Shown here one piece after another: positions 25,485 through 34,942 of a stretch of DNA of 43,848 nucleotides (the first letter of the stretch is position 1; each line of letters begins with the position of its first letter). The notes beneath the pieces are model-generated. The model saw only the letters and a list, made by a program, of their open reading frames with translations. It ran no database searches and was not told the DNA's origin. A program made the translations under genes and the position numbers. The DNA comes from Thermoleophilia bacterium (GTDB lineage: Bacteria > Actinomycetota > Thermoleophilia > Gaiellales > Gaiellaceae), in the NCBI GenBank assembly GCA_025929895.1, contig JAICPI010000020.1:1-43848 (forward strand). The letters run 5' to 3'.

Positions 25485-25616
25485 GTGGCCATCGCCGTCA
25501 CGCCGGGGCCCGACCGCGACCGCGAGGATCGACCGTTCACGATCGCGGCCGCCGTCGCGCTCGGGATCGTGATCGGCCTGTTCCTGTACGCGATGGCCGA
25601 CGCCTACCTGCTCTGA
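25485..25616 (+). CDS. 43-residue membrane protein between rplI and dnaB
   Basis: Product opens MAIAVTPGPDRDREDRPFTI and continues through one hydrophobic helix (AAAVALGIVIGLFLYAMADA) to YLL. The first half is charged and probably cytoplasmic. GTG 25485 lies nine bases after the rplI stop, with no ribosome-binding site but a TAGATT hexamer six bases before it, so it may be leaderless. I do not recognise the family. Confidence 0.55.
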   Translation: MAIAVTPGPDRDREDRPFTIAAAVALGIVIGLFLYAMADAYLL

Positions 25617-25625
25617 CGGATCGAC

Positions 25626-25697
25626 TCGTCCACAGGAACCGCACGTCCTGTGGATTCGGCGAGAAACTTCCCGCTCGTAGCGGATTGGTTTCCCACA
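25626..25697. other. three DnaA-box-like nonamers before dnaB
   Basis: TCGTCCACA (25626-25634, plus), GAATCCACA (minus, 25657-25649) and TTTCCCACA (25689-25697, plus) lie in 72 bases. The consensus is TTATCCACA, or TTGTCCACA in many actinobacteria; matches are 7, 7 and 7 of 9 to the first form. Too few and too weak to call an origin. Confidence 0.3.
25629..25654. terminator. 9-bp hairpin TCCACAGGA/TCCTGTGGA
   Basis: Perfect inverted repeat with an 8-base loop just after the small membrane gene. It may end the rpsF-rplI transcript. Each arm also contains TCCACA, the core of a DnaA box, so it may have a second role. Confidence 0.45.
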
Positions 25698-25758
25698 GAT
25701 CCGTCCGGCGTCGCTGGCACCATGGCCGTCCTTTTCCCTGCATGCCGCAGGAATTGCC

Positions 25759-27168
25759 ATGTCGAAAACACCGCCGTCTACAGGTAGCAATGTCGACCTA
25801 GCCGTAGTTGACTCGTCCCCTGTGGCTCAGGTCGCCCAGCTCTCGTCCGCCGCCCCGATCCCGCCGCAAAATCTCGATGCCGAGGAGTCCGTCCTCGGCG
25901 CGATGATGCTCTCCCCCGGCGCGATCGGGGCGGTGAGCGAGGTGCTCGACGCGGGCGACTTCTACCGCGAGAGCCACGCGAAGATCTACCGCGCAGCGCT
26001 GTCGCTCTACGCGCGGGGAGAGCCCGTCGACGCAATCACCCTCGTCGACGAGCTCGAAGAGCGAAGCGAGCTCGAGGGTGCGGGTGGCCGCATCCGCATC
26101 CACGAGCTCGCGGCGCTCGTCCCGGCCGCCGCGAACGCGGCGCACTACGCGCGGATCGTGCGCGAGATGGCGACGCTCCGCGGGCTGATCCGCACGGGTC
26201 AGGAGATCGCGCGACTCGGCTGGGAGCGTCCGGGCGAGATCGACGAGCTGGTCGACCGCGCCGAGCAGGTGCTCTTCGACCTCTCGCAGGATCGCGTCAC
26301 CACCGAGTTCGCGCACATCGACCAGCTGCTGAAGGAGAGCTTCGAGCGGATCACGCAGCTCTACGAGGCCGGCGCCGACGTGACGGGGACCGCTTCGGGC
26401 TTTCGCGAGCTCGACCGGCTCACCTCGGGCTTCCAGCCGGGCAACCTCGTGATCGTGGCCGCGCGCCCGTCGATGGGGAAGTCCGCGCTCGGGCTGTGCA
26501 TGGCCGCGAACCTGGCCGTTCGCGAGAGCGTTCCGGTCGGGATCTTCACGCTCGAGATGTCGAAGTCCGAGGTCACGCAGCGCCTGATGTGCAGCGAGGC
26601 GAAGGTCGAGTCGCAGCGCCTGCGCACGGGCAAGCTCGCCGTCGACGACTGGCCGCGGCTGACGGCCGCCTGCGACAAGCTGGCCAAGGCACCGATCTAC
26701 GTCGACGACACGGGCTCGATCAACCTGATGGAGATCCGCTCGAAGGCGCGACGCCTGAAGTCGCTCGAGCCGAACCTCGGTCTGCTCCTGATCGACTACC
26801 TCCAGCTGATGACCTCGGGCACGACGGCCGAGAACCGCGTCCAGGAGGTCTCGCAGATCTCGCGCTCGCTGAAGGTGCTCGCGCGCGACCTCGACGTCCC
26901 GATCCTCGCGATGTCGCAGCTCTCGCGCGCGGTCGAGCAGCGTCACGACAAGCGCCCGATCCTCTCCGACCTGCGCGAGTCCGGCTCGATCGAGCAGGAC
27001 GCCGACGTGGTCATGTTCATCTACCGCGACGAGTACTACAACGAGGAGTCCGACCAGCAGGGCATCGCGGAGGTCAACGTCGCGAAGCACCGCAACGGGC
27101 CGACGGACTCGATCAAGCTTTCGTTCCTCAAGCGCTACGCGAAGTTCTCGGACCTGGCGGCGGCGTGA
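25759..27168 (+). CDS. dnaB: replicative DNA helicase DnaB
   Basis: 469-residue hexameric 5'-3' helicase of the replisome. The N-terminal domain starts PPQNLDAEESVLGAMMLSPG, as is typical. The RecA-like domain has Walker A ARPSMGKSALG, TLEMSKSEVTQRLMC, Walker B LLLIDYLQLMTSG, QISRSLKVLARDLDVPILAM and LRESGSIEQDADVVMFIYRD. No intein is present at the usual P-loop site. ATG 25759 has AGGA six bases upstream. It follows the rpsF-rplI genes and precedes purA, an order known near the origin in Firmicutes. Confidence 0.97.
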   Translation: MSKTPPSTGSNVDLAVVDSSPVAQVAQLSSAAPIPPQNLDAEESVLGAMMLSPGAIGAVSEVLDAGDFYRESHAKIYRAALSLYARGEPVDAITLVDELEERSELEGAGGRIRIHELAALVPAAANAAHYARIVREMATLRGLIRTGQEIARLGWERPGEIDELVDRAEQVLFDLSQDRVTTEFAHIDQLLKESFERITQLYEAGADVTGTASGFRELDRLTSGFQPGNLVIVAARPSMGKSALGLCMAANLAVRESVPVGIFTLEMSKSEVTQRLMCSEAKVESQRLRTGKLAVDDWPRLTAACDKLAKAPIYVDDTGSINLMEIRSKARRLKSLEPNLGLLLIDYLQLMTSGTTAENRVQEVSQISRSLKVLARDLDVPILAMSQLSRAVEQRHDKRPILSDLRESGSIEQDADVVMFIYRDEYYNEESDQQGIAEVNVAKHRNGPTDSIKLSFLKRYAKFSDLAAA

Positions 27169-27196
27169 CGACGTGGGAGGTGGAGGCCTTGGGGTG

Positions 27197-27409
27197 ATGA
27201 CCGAGCAAACGGTGTGCATTCCGCCGCGCGCGACGAGCTTCCGCGCGGTGTGCGAGCTCTGCGCGTCCTCGCAGCTGGCGAGCCGCGGCTATCTCGGCGC
27301 GGTCGTGGAAGGGACGCTGCCGCTCTCGCGCGACCACGGCCACGTCACCTGCGGGCGCGGCCACGAGATCCGCGTGCTGCGAGCGCTTCCCGCCAGCCTC
27401 GTGCACTAG
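27197..27409 (+). CDS. small zinc-ribbon-like protein
   Basis: 70 residues, not recognised as a named family. Two Cys pairs or Cys/His pairs are spaced like a zinc ribbon: CELCASS at about 19-22 and TCGRGHE at about 52-56. Between them is a hydrophobic beta-like region (RGYLGAVVEGTLPLS). The rest is basic to neutral with no membrane segment. ATG 27197 follows a GGAGG/GGGG-rich stretch. It lies between dnaB and purA, 28 bases from the former. Confidence 0.6.
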   Translation: MTEQTVCIPPRATSFRAVCELCASSQLASRGYLGAVVEGTLPLSRDHGHVTCGRGHEIRVLRALPASLVH

Positions 27410-27438
27410 CGACCGGCCGATCCGGCACACTCCGAGCC

Positions 27439-28740
<1,302 letters not shown>

Positions 28741-29070
28741 CTACGGCGCCTGGCGCTCGCTCAGCAGGTGGTCGTAGACCGCGCGGAGCCCGCTCACCGC
28801 GGCTCCGACGTCGCCGGGGCCGGCCTTGTCGTCGCCCCGCTCGACCGCGCCGGCGGCCTCGCGCGCCGCGCGGTACTCGGCGAGGATCTCCGGTTCGTCT
28901 CCGTCGCCCGCGACCGGGTCTTCGGGCGCGTAGCCGCGCTCCTCGAGCATCCGCTCGACGAGGGCGAGGAGCTCGGGCAGCGCCTCCCGCGGCGAGTCCT
29001 CGAGCTCGGGCTCCAGCCCCTGGAACTCGCTCTCCCAGTCGTGCCGGTCGAGGCCGGGTTCGCTCGACAT
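28741..29070 (-). CDS. acidic cytoplasmic protein of unknown function
   Basis: 109 residues with no signal peptide or membrane helix. It is rich in Glu and Asp (DWESEFQGLEPELEDSPREA, ALVERMLEERGYAPEDPVAG, ILAEYRAAREAAGAVERGDD) and looks mostly helical. I do not recognise the family. ATG 29070 has AGAAGGGG upstream on the minus strand; its stop abuts that of purA, which is convergent. Its start is 63 bases from that of purD on the other strand. Confidence 0.65.
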   Translation of the reverse strand: MSSEPGLDRHDWESEFQGLEPELEDSPREALPELLALVERMLEERGYAPEDPVAGDGDEPEILAEYRAAREAAGAVERGDDKAGPGDVGAAVSGLRAVYDHLLSERQAP

Positions 29071-29121
29071 GCGCCCCTTCTGCGCCGGGCGCAGCCGCTT
29101 CAAACCGCCCGCAGACGTCAC

Positions 29122-29127
29122 TAGCAT
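29122..29127 (+). promoter_or_regulatory. -10 hexamer of leaderless purD
   Basis: TAGCAT ends six bases before GTG 29134, with no ribosome-binding sequence between. Confidence 0.5.
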
Positions 29128-29133
29128 GGGCGC

Positions 29134-30357
29134 GTGAAGGTTCTCGTCGTGGGGTCGGGCGGGCGCGAGCACGCGCTCGCCCGGAAGCTCGCCGAGAGCC
29201 CGAGGCTGACGGAGCTCCACGCCGCGCCGGGGAACCCCGGGATCGCGCAGCTCGGCTCGTGCCATCCGGTCCGCGCCGACGACGCCGAGGGACTGCTCGC
29301 CCTGGCCCGCGCGCTCGCGGTCGAGCTCGTCGTCGTCGGGCCGGAGGCGCCGCTCGTCGCGGGCGTCGCCGACGCACTCCGACACGGCGGGATCGCGGTC
29401 TTCGGCCCGAGCGCCGGGGCGGCGCGCATCGAGGGCTCGAAGCGGTTCGCGAAGGACGTGCTGCACGCGACCGGCGTGCCGACGGCCGAATCGCTCGCGG
29501 TCGCGCGCCCTCCGTGCGTGGTCAAGGCGGACGGGCTGGCCGCGGGGAAGGGCGTGTTCGTGTGCCGCACCCAGGCGGAGCTCGACGAGGCGCTCACCGC
29601 GGTGTCGGCGCTCGGCGACCGGTTCGTCGTCGAGGAGCTCCTGGAAGGCCCGGAGCTCTCCGTCTTCGCCGTCTGCGACGGCGCCCGTGCGGTCGGCCTC
29701 CCCCCCGCGCGCGACTTCAAGCGCGCGTTCGACGGGGACGACGGGCCGAACACCGGCGGCATGGGTGCGTACTCGCCCGTCCCGCTCGCAGGGGTCGAGC
29801 TCGCGGACGTCGTGACGACGGTGCACGAGCCGGTGCTCGCGGAGCTCGCCGAGCGCGGCACGCCGTTCATCGGCCTGCTCTACGCGGGGCTGATGCTGTG
29901 CGAGGACGGCCCGCGGGTGCTCGAGTTCAACTGCCGCTTCGGCGACCCCGAGACGCAGGCGATCCTTCCGCGGCTCGACGGCGACCTGCTCGGCGCGCTC
30001 GCGGCCGCCGCGCGCGGAGACCTCGCGGGGGTCGCGCTCGGGTCGGGGGAGAACGCGGCCGTCACGATCGTCCTCGCCGCCCGCGACTATCCCGCGCGCG
30101 GCGACTCGGGCTCACCGATCGAGGGGGTCGCCGAGGCCGAGGCTGCCGGCGCGCTCGTCTTCCACGCCGGGACGGCGCTGCGCGGAGGAACGCTGGTCAC
30201 GAACGGCGGCCGCATCCTCGACGTCACGGCCACGGGCGCGACCCTCGCAGAGGCACGAGCGCGCGCCTACGCCGCGGCCGAGTCGATCCGGTTCGAAGGA
30301 GTCCGCTTCCGGGGCGACATCGCGGTCGAGGCCGCGAGCGGGGCGACCGTTGGCTGA
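29134..30357 (+). CDS. purD: phosphoribosylamine-glycine ligase
   Basis: 407 residues, ATP-grasp enzyme making GAR from phosphoribosylamine and glycine. Motifs: [77 protein letters not shown] and [23 protein letters not shown] 29134 is supported by the TAGCAT hexamer and by the motif starting at residue 2. Its stop lies eight bases inside purE. Confidence 0.97.
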   Translation: MKVLVVGSGGREHALARKLAESPRLTELHAAPGNPGIAQLGSCHPVRADDAEGLLALARALAVELVVVGPEAPLVAGVADALRHGGIAVFGPSAGAARIEGSKRFAKDVLHATGVPTAESLAVARPPCVVKADGLAAGKGVFVCRTQAELDEALTAVSALGDRFVVEELLEGPELSVFAVCDGARAVGLPPARDFKRAFDGDDGPNTGGMGAYSPVPLAGVELADVVTTVHEPVLAELAERGTPFIGLLYAGLMLCEDGPRVLEFNCRFGDPETQAILPRLDGDLLGALAAAARGDLAGVALGSGENAAVTIVLAARDYPARGDSGSPIEGVAEAEAAGALVFHAGTALRGGTLVTNGGRILDVTATGATLAEARARAYAAAESIRFEGVRFRGDIAVEAASGATVG

Positions 30358-30760
30358 CGCGCCGCTCGTCGGGATCCTCGTCGGCTCGGAGTCCGATCGG
30401 GCGCGGATGCAGGGGGCGTTCGACGAGCTCGACGCGCACGGGATCCCGTGGGAGTTCGACGTGCGCTCCGCGCACCGGACGCCCGACGCGGTCGCCGAGT
30501 ACGCGCGGAGCGCGCGCGAGCGAGGCCTGCGCGTGCTCATCTGCGGCGCAGGGCTCGCGGCTGCGCTCCCGGGAGCCGTCGCGGCGCACACCGACCTCCC
30601 CGTGATCGGCGTACCGCTCCGCTCGAGCCTCAGCGTGCTCGACGGCCTCGACGCCCTGCTCGCGATCGCCCAGATGCCGCCCGGCGTTCCGGTCGCGGCG
30701 GTCGGCGTCGACAACGCGAAGAACGCGGCGGTGCTCGCGGCGCGAATCCTCGCCGCCTGA
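30350..30760 (+). CDS. purE: N5-carboxyaminoimidazole ribonucleotide mutase
   Basis: 136 residues, complete. Converts N5-CAIR to CAIR. Motifs: [13 protein letters not shown] (GSxSD), [14 protein letters not shown] with the conserved His, and [20 protein letters not shown], which is class I-like. The usual class I AAHLPG loop reads AAALPG here, so the loop His is replaced by Ala. The start is TTG 30350, overlapping purD by eight bases. The partner purK is not in the window; it may lie elsewhere. Confidence 0.92.
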   Translation: MADAPLVGILVGSESDRARMQGAFDELDAHGIPWEFDVRSAHRTPDAVAEYARSARERGLRVLICGAGLAAALPGAVAAHTDLPVIGVPLRSSLSVLDGLDALLAIAQMPPGVPVAAVGVDNAKNAAVLAARILAA

Positions 30761-31082
30761 ACGGCGAGCCGGCGCCGACCTAGCCGTCCGGACGGTCGTC
30801 TCTGGCCTCGACAGCGGCGCGGCCGCGGAGTAGAACCTCGGGAGGGAGCGGGCCGGCGCCCGGAGACGTACAGAGAGGACGCGCGGCACCGCTCCTCGGT
30901 CGGGAATCGGCCGAATCGCGCCACCGCTTGAGCGCGGCCCGCCGCGGCCGAACGCATGGAGGCGCCGACTCCGGGGCCGGAAGACGGCCCGAGGTGCATC
31001 GCGATCACGCGCGAAACTCTCCGCAACGAGCGGTTTTTTTGCGGCACGCGCCGAGGCGTTAGCGCGCACATTCCGCGGGCTC
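30761..31082. other. 322-base region without a supported gene
   Basis: It separates purE from the secreted-protein genes. It holds a 12-base palindrome CCGTCCGGACGG (30784-30795) soon after the purE stop, and a short CCGC/GCGG hairpin (31021-31034) followed by seven T (31034-31040), a weak terminator form. A TAGCGC hexamer at 31060-31065 could be a -10 for the next gene. No long ORF with a ribosome site and no RNA class I can name. Confidence 0.5.
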
Positions 31083-32198
31083 GTGGGTACCCCCTTTCTC
31101 GGAATGCTCTCTGCGGCGAGCGCAACCCGGGGGTGCTTGGCGATCGCGATCGCGAGCGTGGTCTGCGCAGCGATCGCCGCGCCCGTGTACGCGCAGGCGC
31201 CCTCGCTCCCGGAGCCGGTCGCAGAGACGGCGGCCGTCGTGGAAGAGGCCGTCGCAGAGGTCGTTCCGGCCGCAACCGCGCCGGTGGCATCCGCACCGGT
31301 TCCGTCTGCGCCCGTCGCCGCGGCGACGACGCCCGCGGCACCGGCCTCCGCTCCCGTGTCGCAGGCGAGGCCGGCATCCGTCCCCGCCTCGACACCCACG
31401 CCGCCGGAGACCATCGCCAAGAGCGTCGCGCCGGTCGCGGCGACGGTCGCCGCCGTGACTGCGCCAGTGAAGACGACCGTCGCGCCCGTGGTCGACGATG
31501 CGAGCAGGGCTGCCGAGCCGGTCGTGGCGTCCGTCCTCTCGAGCGCGGCGCAGACCGCCGACCTGACCACGGCAGTCGTCGGGACGACCGCCGCAACAGT
31601 CGCGCCCGTCACGAAGCTCGCCACGACCGTCGCCCCCGGTACGACGAGCCTCGCGACGACGGTCGTGCAGTCGACGACGGCCCTTGCCGTTCCGGCACTC
31701 GAGGCGCCGGCGAGGGCGCTGGTCGCGCCGCTGCCATCCACGCGACCGTCGGCCGGAAGCGAGCCCGGTGCCGAGGGTGCAGGGCCGATTCGTTCCGGCC
31801 CGCCCAGCGGGAACGCGCCGCCGATGACAGCAGCAACCGCCCCTCCACTTCGGAAGCCGACAGTTTCCGCAGCCAGCGGTGCCTCGATCAACGATGCGGT
31901 TCCCCGCATCGCGCTCGACGTGCGCGACCCGGCGACGCTTTTCGCCGTCGGGACCGCGTCCCCGCACGGACCAACCCCCGCGCGGGCGCCGACCGATCCA
32001 TTGACGTCGCTGGTCGGCGGAGTCTCGAGCTCGCTGACGACGCTCACGGGCGGCGGCGGCGCGAGCTCGGCGGCTGGGCTGCTCGCAACCTTGGCTTCGA
32101 TCCTGCTGGCGATCACGAGCTTGGGACGACGGTTCCGTCCCACACCGGAGCTCGCTTGGTCGTCGGCCTACGTCGCCCTGGGCGACCGCCCCGGCTAG
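31083..32198 (+). CDS. secreted low-complexity protein with C-terminal membrane segment
   Basis: 371 residues; not recognised. The signal peptide (CLAIAIASVVCAAIAAPVYA, cleavage after VYA-Q) is followed by about 270 residues dominated by Ala, Val, Thr and Pro in loose repeats (VAPVAATVAAVTAPVKTTVA, TTAVVGTTAATVAPVTKLAT). Near the end a hydrophobic helix (AAGLLATLASILLAITSLG) with RRFRP after it would anchor it in the membrane, like a wall-spanning stalk with a short inner tail. The start is uncertain: GTG 31083 or ATG 31104, neither with a clear ribosome site. It is followed after 90 bases by the large repeat protein, so they may act together at the cell surface (inference). Confidence 0.65.
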   Translation: MGTPFLGMLSAASATRGCLAIAIASVVCAAIAAPVYAQAPSLPEPVAETAAVVEEAVAEVVPAATAPVASAPVPSAPVAAATTPAAPASAPVSQARPASVPASTPTPPETIAKSVAPVAATVAAVTAPVKTTVAPVVDDASRAAEPVVASVLSSAAQTADLTTAVVGTTAATVAPVTKLATTVAPGTTSLATTVVQSTTALAVPALEAPARALVAPLPSTRPSAGSEPGAEGAGPIRSGPPSGNAPPMTAATAPPLRKPTVSAASGASINDAVPRIALDVRDPATLFAVGTASPHGPTPARAPTDPLTSLVGGVSSSLTTLTGGGGASSAAGLLATLASILLAITSLGRRFRPTPELAWSSAYVALGDRPG

Positions 32199-32288
32199 CG
32201 CCGGGCAGCGGCACTTCACGCGTCGGCCGTGGCTCCACGCCCGGCGCGAGCTCAGACGTAACGACGTAGACAAAGGAGACGTACACAC

Positions 32289-34862
32289 ATGAGAACCAGG
32301 CTGAGCGCTCTGGGAGCGACTCTGCTGCTGGCGCTGGGCGCCGGTGTCGGGACTGCGCACGCGAGTGGGCTGGTCCCCGAGCCGGTCCCACCGTCCACGC
32401 AGACCCAGGAGTCGAATCAGACCCAGGACGCGACCAACACGGTCGAGCAGACGGCCAATTCGACGGCCGTCAGCGCGACAGGGACGCAGACGAACCAGAA
32501 CGGCGGCAGCATTCCTGCCCCCGCTCCGGTCGCGGCTGTCGTCCCCAACGGCACCACCGGCGGCTCGGGAGATGTCGAGCAGTCGAACAGCTCGGGCGCC
32601 GACTCGAGCGCAACGAACGTGAACCACTCGAATCAGTCGGTCGACCAGGACCAGGGTTCCGCCCAGGCCCAGACCGACGGGAGCGACTGCGGGTGCGGGC
32701 ACGGCGGGAGCCAGCCGGCCTCACAGACGCAGAGCTCTTCGCAGGACCAGTCGGCCGAGAACACGGTCGACCAGGAAGCGAACTCGACCGCCGTCAACGT
32801 GACGGGGGCGCAGACGAACGTGAATGCACCGGTGCGCATTCTCTCTCCGGGTGACTCGGAGGTCGAACAGAGCAACAGCTCGGGCGCCGAGTCCGAGGCA
32901 GGCAACCGGAACCACTCCGACCAGGGGATCGAGCAGGATCAGACCTCGGGTCAGACGCAGGACTCCGCCGGGAACCGCGGTGGAGCGCAGGACCAGCAGT
33001 CGACGCAGAACCAGTCCGGCGAGAACACGGTCGATCAGGAAGCCAATTCGACCGCCGTCAACGTGACGGGGGCGCAGACGAACGTGAACGCGCCCGTGAC
33101 CGTCGCGGGGCACGAGCTCAACGGCTGTGGCTGCGGACACTCTGGACGTGGTGGAGGCGACGTGGAGCAGTCCAACTCGTCGGGCGCACGCTCGTCGGCT
33201 TGGAACCTGAACCACTCCGACCAGTCGATCGACCAGGGTCAGGCCTCTGATCAGTCGCAGGACGGCGGCGCGAGCTGTGGCTGCCGCTCCGGCGGCGACC
33301 AGAGTCAGGACTCGTCCCAGAACCAGCATGGGAAGAACAAGGTCGATCAGGAGTCCAACTCCACCGCCGTCAACGTGACCGGCGCGCAGACGAACGTGAA
33401 TCAGCCGATCCGCGTTCTCTCGCCCGGCAGTGACGACGTGGAGCAGTCCAACAGCTCCGGCGCGTCCTCGTCGGCGTCGAACTGGAACAAGTCCGACCAG
33501 ACGATCGGGCAGGACCAGGACTCGACGCAGACGCAGACGGCCCCGGGCGGAAGCAGCCGCTACCACTGCGGGTGCGGGCCGAACGGGACGCAGGAGCAGA
33601 ACTCGACGCAGAACCAGAGCGCCGAGAACAAGGTCGAGCAGACGGCGAACTCGACCGCCACCAACACGACCGGGCAGCAGACGAACCTGAACGGCGGCGG
33701 CCTCGGCGTGGACAGCCTCATCGGTGGCGGCTCGGGGGACGTCGACCAGAGCAACAGCTCGGGTGCGTCGTCACGGGCGTCGAACTGGAACTGGTCCGAT
33801 CAGGCGATCGACCAGGGTCAGACAAACGACCAGAGCCAGACCCGCGGCGGTGGGACGTGCTGCGGCGGCGGCTCCGGCGGCGATCAGACGCAGAGCTCGA
33901 CGCAGTCCCAGCACGGCAAGAACAAGGTCGACCAGGAAGCCAACTCGACCGCCAGGAACACGGTCGGTAGCCAGACGAACGTCAACGGCGGCGGCGGCCT
34001 CGCCCGCACCGCCGAGTCGTTCTGCGGCTGCGGTCACGGTGGTCGCGGCGGTGAGGTCGACCAGAGCAACAGCTCCGGCGCGTCGTCGTCGGCGTCGAAC
34101 TGGAACAAGTCCGACCAGACGATCGGGCAGGACCAGGACTCGACGCAGACGCAGACGGCCCCGGGCGGAAGCGGCCGTTACCACTGCGGTTGTGAGCCGA
34201 ACGGGACGCAGGAGCAGAACTCGACGCAGAACCAGAGCGCCGAGAACACGGTCGCCCAGACGGCGAACTCCACCGCGACCAACGCGACCGGCCGGCAGAC
34301 GAACGTCAACGGGGGCGGCGCGCTCATCGCCGAGCCCGCGTCGTTCGTCGGTGGCGGCGGGTCGGGTGGCGGCGGCGACGTCGACCAGAGCAACAGCTCC
34401 GGTGCGTCGTCGAAGGCGTGGAACGCCAACTGGTCGAACCAGTCGATCGATCAGAACCAGGAGAACGACCAGGGTCAGACTCGCACGGGCAGGTGCTGCG
34501 AGTACGTCCCGAAGTCACATCCCTGCGGATGTGAGCCGAACCACAGCCCGCGTTCGTGCGGTTGCGAGAACAAGGGCGACTCGCAGGAGCAGGACTCGAC
34601 GCAGAACCAGAGCGCCGAGAACACGGTCGAGCAGGATGCGAACTCGACCGCGAACAACACGACCGGCCAGCAGACGAACCTCAACGGCGGCGGCTTCCCG
34701 CGCGGCCTCGAGACGTTCTGCGGGTGCGGTCATCCGCGCACCGCGGGCGACGTCGAGCAGTCGAACCGGTCCGGCGCGAGGTCCTCGGCCTCGAACTGGA
34801 ACCGCTCGACGCAGGCGATCGGCCAGCGGCAGGCGAGCCTGCAGCGGCAGGCCGCCGCGTAG
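32289..34862 (+). CDS. secreted protein with eight Q/N/S-rich double repeats and Cys pairs
   Basis: 857 residues, no family recognised. A clear signal peptide (RTRLSALGATLLLALGAGVG, cleavage near AHA-SG) is followed by eight alternating A and B units, about 100 residues per pair. A units read like NQSAENTVEQTANSTA then xNxTGxQTNxN; B units read like DVEQSNSSGAxSxAxNxN then xSxQxIxQxQ. Side chains alternate Asn/Gln/Ser with small or hydrophobic residues, the pattern of stacked beta strands. Most B-to-A and several A-to-B linkers carry Cys pairs (CGCGH, CGCGP, CCGGG, CGCEP). There is no membrane anchor or sorting signal at the C-terminus. ATG 32289 has AAAGGAGA upstream. I infer an extracellular beta-solenoid or amyloid-like fibre, perhaps disulfide- or metal-linked; this is not shown. 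Confidence 0.85.
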   Translation: MRTRLSALGATLLLALGAGVGTAHASGLVPEPVPPSTQTQESNQTQDATNTVEQTANSTAVSATGTQTNQNGGSIPAPAPVAAVVPNGTTGGSGDVEQSNSSGADSSATNVNHSNQSVDQDQGSAQAQTDGSDCGCGHGGSQPASQTQSSSQDQSAENTVDQEANSTAVNVTGAQTNVNAPVRILSPGDSEVEQSNSSGAESEAGNRNHSDQGIEQDQTSGQTQDSAGNRGGAQDQQSTQNQSGENTVDQEANSTAVNVTGAQTNVNAPVTVAGHELNGCGCGHSGRGGGDVEQSNSSGARSSAWNLNHSDQSIDQGQASDQSQDGGASCGCRSGGDQSQDSSQNQHGKNKVDQESNSTAVNVTGAQTNVNQPIRVLSPGSDDVEQSNSSGASSSASNWNKSDQTIGQDQDSTQTQTAPGGSSRYHCGCGPNGTQEQNSTQNQSAENKVEQTANSTATNTTGQQTNLNGGGLGVDSLIGGGSGDVDQSNSSGASSRASNWNWSDQAIDQGQTNDQSQTRGGGTCCGGGSGGDQTQSSTQSQHGKNKVDQEANSTARNTVGSQTNVNGGGGLARTAESFCGCGHGGRGGEVDQSNSSGASSSASNWNKSDQTIGQDQDSTQTQTAPGGSGRYHCGCEPNGTQEQNSTQNQSAENTVAQTANSTATNATGRQTNVNGGGALIAEPASFVGGGGSGGGGDVDQSNSSGASSKAWNANWSNQSIDQNQENDQGQTRTGRCCEYVPKSHPCGCEPNHSPRSCGCENKGDSQEQDSTQNQSAENTVEQDANSTANNTTGQQTNLNGGGFPRGLETFCGCGHPRTAGDVEQSNRSGARSSASNWNRSTQAIGQRQASLQRQAAA
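33453..34247 (+). repeat. 177-bp near-identical copies 618 bp apart inside the repeat gene
   Basis: 33453-33629 and 34071-34247 differ at about six positions by eye. The 618-bp offset equals two A-B units (206 residues), so a two-unit block was duplicated or converted recently. The other units are far more diverged at the DNA level. Confidence 0.8.
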
Positions 34863-34876
34863 GTGGAGGTCCGATG

Positions 34877-34902
34877 GCCCGGGCGTTTCGGCGTCCGGGC
34901 CA
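34877..34902 (+). terminator. hairpin after the repeat-protein gene
   Basis: GGCCCGGGCG (34877-34886) pairs with CGTCCGGGCC (34893-34902), 10 bp with one wobble and a TTTCGG loop, 14 bases after the stop. No long T-run. Confidence 0.6.
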
Positions 34903-34930
34903 CTCGGCCCTTTCGGCGCGGCCCCTGGGG

Positions 34931-34936
34931 TAGGTT
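34931..34936 (+). promoter_or_regulatory. -10 hexamer of leaderless acetyltransferase gene
   Basis: TAGGTT ends six bases before GTG 34943. Confidence 0.45.
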
Positions 34937-34942
34937 CGGTCG

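Noticed and set aside
25759-27168. An intein in dnaB
   Set aside because: The P-loop and Walker B regions run on without insertion and the length is normal.
31021-31040. CCGC/GCGG hairpin followed by seven T as the purE terminator
   Set aside because: The stem is only four base pairs and lies more than 260 bases after purE, so I list it as part of the gap and not as a terminator.
32400-34862. Periodic DNA repeats that might be read as a CRISPR array
   Set aside because: The repeats are in one coding frame, have a period near 309 bp, vary by codon and follow a signal peptide; no cas genes are near.
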